64,000 bases of DNA from Gonocerus acuteangulatus (taxonomy: Eukaryota > Arthropoda > Insecta > Hemiptera > Coreidae). Shown piece by piece: positions 58,501 to 64,000 of this stretch. Each line of letters opens with the position of its first letter. Within the stretch, counting starts at the first letter, position 1. A program made the position numbers and the translations under genes. The stretch is taken from contig OX328124.1 of NCBI GenBank assembly GCA_946811695.1, positions 83,022,923 through 83,086,922 of the forward strand. The letters run 5' to 3'. The notes under the pieces are model-generated. The model saw nothing but the letters and a program-made list of their open reading frames with translations, searched no databases and had not been told where the DNA came from.

Positions 58501-61500
58501 TAAGTTGTAATAACCTACAACTGAAACTATATTCTTTATTTTCATTGATTTTTTTTTAAATATAATATTTATTTATTTTAAGGGCTTCGCATCTAAAGTT
58601 AAAACCTCAACCTTGCGCAAATATAATATTAATATGTTATATTGTTTACCTGTTCATGTAATAATCCGTAACTGAGTTTTTTTTATGAATGAAAAAGTAG
58701 GTAAGTCGTGCAGGGTGTATGTTATGTATGCCAAAAGGAAAGTTTTAAAAACATAGTTTGTTAATAGTCCTTTCTATTAAAGCTTCTGTTTCAAATTTTA
58801 TGGTTCATGGGCTCTTCTATAAGGATAGTCCTTCTATCATAGGAAATAGGGGCCTCTAAGAATAAAAACAAATTTAAGATATTTTTCTTGCAGTTATGGA
58901 CAACAATGAATTAAAGGTATTTGGGAATTTCAATAACGACATTGACTTGGCGAGCAACAATATTTTTACCAGAATTGCAACCGTATTTAAACATTTAGTC
59001 CAAGAGCTGGTAACACACTTTTCAAGTGTTTTATGTGCCTTGAAATTGTGCTATAGTGGGTCTCTAGTGTAGATAAAAAGTTAAGTATGTGGTTGCTGGA
59101 CATACCTTGAAACACCAGGTACTGCGCATGGTAATCAGTAACAAACTATGGGCCAAAAATAGTGTTTTATTCAGAAGCCATAATTCTTTAATGTAAAATT
59201 AAGGCAATTCTATAATGAATAATATATAAGGTAGACACTTTTAAGTGGGATACATATAAAAACAAAACTGAAGTGGGTTTTTTGTAATATTAAATGAAGT
59301 CTCTTCTTCACACTGCTATTTAAACACCAGAATTTAAAATAATTACAAAAGGGCAGACACTTTTTGTGAGGTTTAGTAATCAGCAGACATGAAAATAAAT
59401 TCAGCCGATGATAGACTGCAATGCAGTGCGTGTAACCGTAAGAGTGAGAGAGCACCAATCATCTGGACAGGACAGTTGTGGCTGTTCTAGAAATAAAGCA
59501 ACTTGCCTTAATTATACATTAAAGATTGTTGGCTTCTGAATAAAATACCATTTTAGTGACATATTTTTTTAACACCTTTCCCCTATGTGCAGTACCTGGT
59601 GTTCCAAGGTATGTCCAGGATACACATATATGCCTTACCTATCCACGACATGCAATACACCAAAATTCCAAGGTGCATAAAACACTTCATGAAATGTGCG
59701 TTACCAGCTATACGACTAAATGGTGACAGTCAGAGGATATAACTATCCCAGACAAAAGGAAGCATATGACAGAATATAATGATTAAATTATTATGGATAT
59801 TAAATTAATAAAAAATTGCATGGAAAATTTAATTACTTATTCATTTATTAGAACACCACAATTCACGTGACTTCCTCTTCTTATAAAAATAATATTTTAA
59901 TACATTATTTTATCTGCAAAAAAATAGCATGCAAAAGAAATATTATAAGAAGAATAACTTTATTAAAAAAAAAAAAATTAAAGTGAGGCTGCCCAAATTA
60001 ATAGGGTTGCTAAACCATACAGCTCTTATAATAATAAAATAATGTTTCAAAATGTGGTGAAAATTAATTCATTTATTTACATTCATTTGTATGATTATAA
60101 ACATTTATATAATTTATTATGTACATCTATCTATATGCGAATAAAACAATAAGTTAAATATAACAACATTTAATATAATATTTTAATAATATTTGCATAT
60201 GTATGTGAGAGAATTAATTTCAAGTTCATAAATTTAAGTCCTTTACAAAATGACATTGTTCACAAAGGAGTTTTTAATGTTTAAAAAAATCTTTATGTTT
60301 AAAACAAAAAGTTCTATCTTTTTGGAACTTTAAACTTCACTTAAAGCTACATATTCTGCATATGGAGACTCTTCTGTACCATCTTTTTTCTTTCTCGATT
60401 TCCAGTATAATACATTACCAAATAACCTAATAAGAAAACCAGTGGTGGATTTTCCTTCTAAATGATCATTTAAGAATATAGTCTCTACATCCATCTGTTC
60501 AACATTTAGACCCATTTGATTTCTACAACTTCCTTATTTCAACAAAATCTCAAGCATTATTTTGTTTCAAACTATCTATTTCTCTATCCCAAAAATCACA
60601 ATCGCTTGAACTTTATCAGATTCGCCCTCAGCCAATCCAATACAGCTTATGTTTTCTTGGATAACATCAACATGCCTAGCGACAATGATTTTATTATTCA
60701 AAAGTACTTTATATCCCACTTCACTATACTCGATTAAAATGCACATATTCACCTTTTTATCCCATTTAGAAGTTATTATTTGTTCTGGTTTCCTAACAAA
60801 ATTTTTACTACCATATAAATTAAAGTTAGAAGCATCTGGTTTCTTTCCAAAACAGATTTCATAGGGTATTTTATTGTCAATGGTGTTAGCTAAAGAGGGA
60901 TTTTTCAAATAAGTTGCTGCACATACCATTTCTGGCCAACATTTTTTTCTACAATATCTTCTGCCAGTAAGCAATGAGATATATTCATAATTGTTCTAGT
61001 AAATCACACCGTTTAACTCATGAATTCATGGGGCAGGGATTAATTTTGATACCCTTTTTTTTGGTAGTCATAATTCTTACTATTTAATATTCCTTACCAA
61101 TGTCACACCTCATAATACCAATTTCCTAAGTTTTCAACCTCATTTACTTATTGAACAAAGGAATGAAAAACTTCTGTTTTAGGTTTAATAGTTTAAATCC
61201 TAGCAATCTTACTATTTATTTATTTATACATCAGTGAGGCCGCGACAAAGGGAATTCATCACTAAACACTTAAATAACAATAAACAATACTGAACAATTA
61301 TGAAGAAATTAACATGAGGGCAATCTTACTATAATCATCTATAAATGAAACAAAATATTTTTCACCTTTGAGACTCATAGTTAAAAAAAGGTCCACATCA
61401 GTGTAAACAATTCCAAAATACTTTTAGCCTTGTTCTTATTGTTTTCCAAAGGGACACGGTCCATTTTACAATACAAGTTTTATAAATTTATAACATGTCC

Positions 61501-63339
61501 AGATAAACTGATTGTTTCATTTCAGTTGTTTGAATTTTATTTTTTTAACATAATCTGAAGTTTCTATGTACAATTTACTATGCTGTTGATTCCTTTAGGT
61601 ATAATCTATCAAATTTCGGAATTATGTCTTAGGCTGTTGTCAAATCACAAAGAAATTCAAACTGTTTATTTGATCTTGCTGATCCCAATCTTCACCAACT
61701 TTGGTCTCCTTTGCCTTTTCAATGACATTTACACACCTCATCAGTTTAAAAAAAAAAAGTTAAGTGTTTTTCCACATACTAAAACCCTCTCCATCAAATA
61801 CCAGTACAAACATATTCATTTAACAGAAAAGCAAGTGAGAGATTATTCAACCGAATACTATAACCGACATTGCAACCTTCCTTTACTAAAGAGAAAAAAC
61901 TACCTCTCAACAAAAGTATTGAAATTATTATAGTTCTGAATAGAAACATGACCACTTAATTATATTATATTAGTCCAAATTATGATTAGATAAACACAGA
62001 AGATTTTTATGATATACTTATTTATACGATATTAGTCTATATTCTGGTTAGAGCAGTGTTGCCCTAGGCAATCAAATGAAAATTGATTTGATATGAAGAA
62101 AACTGATCTGATATTAAGGAAATTAATCTTAAAAAATATGATATTTTATTATATGATATCTTATATGATATTTGTCCAAACTCTGAGAATATAAACCTAC
62201 TATTTAGATAAACAAACAAAGGTTTTTTTATTGCACTTCTTCTTAGAAGGAGGGGAAACACTGGAAAGAAAATGCCGATTTCTGACTATAAACTCTTCTG
62301 TATATGACAGTTTCGAACTCGTTACTTCCAAACTATGAATCCTAGAAGATTTTGAGCTAGCCTACGAGATTTCCCGGATCAAGACGTATCTATGTGCGAA
62401 GTTTGGTCAATATCAGTCAAACGATGTGGATTTGTATAAGGAACAAACAAACAGAAAAACAGACAGAACACGTGATTTTTATATATATATATATAGATTT
62501 TTTTTAAGGCGCTTAATGTCTAGGTTATTAGTGCCTAGATTCATTTCTTTTAAGGCGTTTAACATCTAGGTTATCAGCGCCTGGATTCAATTTTTTATTT
62601 ATTTTTATTCTTTTCCCCCCTTGCCAGGCTGCAGGGACAAAAAAAACTGAATCTAGGCACTGATAACCAAGACGTTAAGCGTCTTACAAAAAAAAATTAA
62701 TCTTCATCAACTTTCGTAATATCATCTTATCCTTAATACGAATAAATTTGTAATTTATTTGCGAATTTTATTGTGAATAAATTTGTATTCATATATTTTA
62801 ATGTGAATTTTTTTGTAATCACTTGATTTTTTGTGAATATTCACATTTTTTGAGATTATTTACAATTTTTTCTGTGAATTTATTTGTATTCGCAGGAAAA
62901 TTTGCGAATAAAATTTTATTTGTATTTTATATCTAATATATGTGAATACAAATAAATTCGTATTCACACTTATGAATACAAATTTATTTATATTCGTATT
63001 TACAAATATATGAAGTACAAATAAATTAATAAACCTGCAAATGAATCATCCCCCCTTTATGATTAGAGGAAATTTATTTGTTATGCAGGTTGTTAATATA
63101 TTTTCACAGTTCTTTATTTTTTTTTTCTTCTTTAACAAAATTTCTACGTGTTCTTTTTAAAGTTGTCCCATTTTTATACCTACTATATTTTTCAGCACTT
63201 ATTATTGTTCCTACACGAGAGCTAGCACTCCAGACTTCACAAATATGTATAGAACTAGCGAAGCATATGAACATTAAAGTCATGGTTACAACTGGTGGCA
63301 CAAATCTTCGGGATGACATCATGAGGATTTTCCAGAAAG
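54758..63339 (+). CDS. me31B: DDX6 / Me31B DEAD-box RNA helicase, first four coding exons (3' end outside window)
   Basis: DDX6 (Me31B, Dhh1, CGH-1) is the P-body ATPase that represses translation and activates mRNA decapping. Coding exons: 54758-54834, 57167-57233, 57317-57551 and 63196-63339. The phases are continuous (174 codons plus one base) and all borders are GT..AG. It opens [11 protein letters not shown]; the second Met at 54761 is an equally possible start. Then come [30 protein letters not shown] and the Q motif [17 protein letters not shown]. Motif I is [11 protein letters not shown], Ia PTRELALQ and Ib [12 protein letters not shown]. The window ends in the following intron, so DEAD, SAT and the second RecA lobe are not visible. 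The N-terminal extension is much shorter than in vertebrates. Intron 1 holds Helentron-like copy 4 and a hAT remnant; intron 3 is almost wholly one large inverted-repeat element. Identification is secure. Confidence 0.97.
55315..56411 (+). mobile_element. Helentron-like non-autonomous element (HINE), copy 4
   Basis: Full-length: TTTTAGCACTTTCCTCCGAA left end, (TA)n 55440-55467 running into (GT)n 55468-55521, four units of about 143 bp (one shortened near 55990), then CTGAGGAAAGTGCTTA, GAGCTCCTGCGTGACGGAC and T's. In the 3' hairpin GCAG is changed to GGAG. It lies in DDX6 intron 1, sense direction. Confidence 0.82.
56441..56943 (-). pseudogene. hAT-like transposase fragment
   Basis: Minus strand from 56943: [20 protein letters not shown] then IIVFLEQNN. 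The block (x)V(x)WLSRG(x)VL(x)R(x)(x)(x)L(x)(x)(x)I(x)(x)FL is typical of ZBED/SCAND3-type hAT transposases. After a break the frame 56731-56441 continues with [13 protein letters not shown] and is less recognisable. No catalytic residue or end sequence can be assigned. Nearby, GATCAGTGGTGCTCAACTAT at 54959 looks like a hAT end of another copy. Confidence 0.55.
58991..59722. repeat. Foldback with about 225-bp inverted arms
   Basis: CATTTAGTC..GAGCTGGTAACACAC, then GTGTTTTATGTGCCTTGAAA, ACACCAGGTACTGCGCAT and TTATTCAGAAGCCATAATTC on the left reappear inverted on the right, ending CTAAATGG at 59722. The middle 270 bp is unique. The arms have diverged moderately. Confidence 0.7.
60325..61560 (-). 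pseudogene. Copia (Ty1/copia) pol fragment with internal deletion
   Basis: From 61560 down on the minus strand: [28 protein letters not shown], [20 protein letters not shown] (integrase), then [51 protein letters not shown] and RHVDVIQEN. At 60515-60330 [19 protein letters not shown] (start of RT) runs straight into [13 protein letters not shown] and YAEYVALSE (RNase H). Most of RT is therefore deleted, in frame. Stops, frameshifts and an insertion at 61216-61319 confirm that it is dead. No LTR is seen. Confidence 0.85.
61216..61319 (-). mobile_element. 104-bp retroposed 3' end inside Copia, with 13-bp target duplication
   Basis: GCAATCTTACTAT at 61203-61215 and 61320-61332 brackets the insert. 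On the minus strand it ends GTATAAATAAATAAATA, a short TAAA-repeat tail as in many LINEs, preceded by CGCGGCCTCACTGATG. It is a severely 5'-truncated retroelement tail. Joining the flanks restores the Copia reading order. Confidence 0.85.
61561..62500. other. Interior of the composite element, right part
   Basis: No recognised gene. The plus frame 61580-61933 is mixed in composition but motif-free. AGTCCAAATTATGATTAGAT near 61972 and TTTGTCCAAACTCTGAGAAT near 62166 resemble TTTGTCCAAATTATGAGAAT near 58172, so the composite has internal repeats. A short (TA)n at 62479-62496 follows CACGTGATTTTT. Confidence 0.45.
62504..62687. repeat. Direct plus inverted triplicate of a 40-bp word
   Basis: TTAAGGCGCTTAATGTCTAG (continuing GTTATTAGTGCCTAGATTCA) at 62504-62543 repeats at 62550-62590. 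It returns inverted at about 62647-62687 (CTGAATCTAGGCACTGATAA). The pair of inverted copies can form a hairpin. Confidence 0.75.
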
Positions 63340-63870
63340 GTATCAAGCATTTTTTTTGTACTTCTATTATTAAATATAATTCAAAAGATTTGTCACTAGC
63401 TGGTATCGAATTTTTTTAAAAACTAGTACTTTAACCTCACCGATGGGAGACAGGCAAGGAAGGGTAATGTGCTTGATTACAGGGTGCGCTGACTACCCCT
63501 CTCCCTCCACAGGCGGACCAAACCCCTCTCCTAGAGCACCCGTCTTTTCTTTTTTTTCTTTGACTTCAATCTCAAGCTTTTTGACAAATGTTCCCTCAAA
63601 ATCAACATATACAGCTATTGCAAGAATACTCAGGCATCGCCTCTGGAACATGGCATTTCATGCGAGTATACTCTGGTGTCGCATCGAAAGGGTTAATGCA
63701 ATTTTAATTATATATTATTAATTGATTTCATAATACACTGTATGTAAATATTGCTTTTAGATAGTAATAAGCTACATATTAAGTTTGTGACAGGGTCAAT
63801 ACCAGAAGACTATAATATTTGTAATGACTCGGACCGTGGAAGCCTAAGAGTTAAATTTACTTATTTTTAA

Positions 63871-63936
<66 letters not shown>

Positions 63937-64000
63937 GAAGGTGTTGTACCTTTGACCACTTTGCAAAATTTAATTTTTCTTAGCTTATATATTAAGGCTA
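63340..64000. other. DDX6 intron 4, left part
   Basis: No exon. The retroposon tail TCGGACCGTGGAAGCCTAAG at about 63830 matches that of the hairpin element at 21489-21772. (TA)n at 63878-63933. Confidence 0.5.
63878..63933. repeat. (TA)n microsatellite
   Basis: Pure AT dinucleotide run of about 56 bp directly after the retroposon tail. Confidence 0.95.

Larger units (their letters stand above)
57617..63030. mobile_element. 5.4-kb composite element with about 330-bp terminal inverted repeats filling DDX6 intron 3
   Basis: Sequence from about 57657 to 57990 (TACTTCATATATTTGTAAAT .. CCTGCGAATACAAATAAATT .. GATAAGATGA) recurs inverted from about 63030 down to 62710 with roughly nine in ten bases equal by eye. 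The arms consist of many AATAAATTCG/TATTCACA-like words. The left outer end CAGAGATGGGCA looks like a hAT terminus; the right outer end lacks it. Inside are a 55-60-bp tandem (58014-58142), a foldback (58991-59722), a Copia fragment (60325-61560) and a tail-like CAAACAAACAGAAAAACAGA at about 62445. The interior is a nest of insertions rather than one coding element. Confidence 0.7.

Noticed and set aside
61580..61933. Plus-strand ORF of 117 codons inside the composite element
   Set aside because: It contains a lysine run and no motif, and sits in a nest of dead elements; no evidence for coding.

Overview
This is an AT-rich, transposon-dense window from an invertebrate animal, most likely an arthropod. 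The evidence is spliceosomal introns with GT..AG borders, four single-copy animal genes whose exons join in frame, and mobile elements typical of arthropods (Helentron-like, Penelope, piggyBac, Tc1/mariner, Copia, LINEs, tRNA-derived SINEs). Species cannot be fixed by eye. All translations, exon joins and repeat alignments were made by reading the sequence, with no database search.

Genes, left to right. (1) An acylphosphatase on + (exons 310-436 and 5497-5611; its first exon lies left of the window). (2) Menin on - (six exons, 25979 down to 12651, complete, 573 aa), tail-to-tail with the acylphosphatase. (3) The CLPTM1 homologue on + (twelve exons, 26532-44826, complete, 623 aa), head-to-head with menin across 552 bp that probably act as a bidirectional promoter. 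(4) The DEAD-box RNA helicase DDX6/Me31B on + (coding exons 54758-63339; the rest lies beyond the right edge). Their roles are unrelated: small-phosphatase fold, chromatin scaffold, ER/Golgi membrane protein, and mRNA decay/translational repression. The order is normal gene neighbourhood, not an operon or pathway.

Almost everything else is mobile DNA in introns and intergenic space. The most striking family has four copies (1368-2491, 22496-23754, 51295-52021, 55315-56411). It has a palindromic left end, a short subterminal inverted repeat, a (TA)n/(GT)n microsatellite, four or five tandem units of about 143 bp, and a 3' hairpin before a fixed terminus. This matches non-autonomous Helentrons (HINE/DINE-1 type). 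Other elements that can be supported are: a RTE-like LINE with a perfect 13-bp target duplication (13486-14721); an internally deleted piggyBac that keeps its Cys-rich C-terminal domain (16911-18012); a Penelope-like element with RT and GIY-YIG remnants (about 29430-30990); a Copia fragment with an internal deletion and a nested insertion (60325-61560); a Tc1/mariner transposase fragment (50870-51250); a hAT-like transposase fragment (56441-56943); two tRNA-derived SINE families and a 5S-rRNA-derived one; several TTAA, TTA and 8-bp-duplication MITEs; and foldback elements. One element with roughly 330-bp inverted ends fills nearly all of DDX6 intron 3.

No CRISPR array, prokaryotic operon or clearly new multi-gene system is present. 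The items most worth a second look are the Helentron-like family, recurring hammerhead-ribozyme-like hairpins in retroelement tails, a 42-bp-periodic palindrome triplet at 6228-6329, and an acylphosphatase whose usual catalytic arginine position reads threonine.
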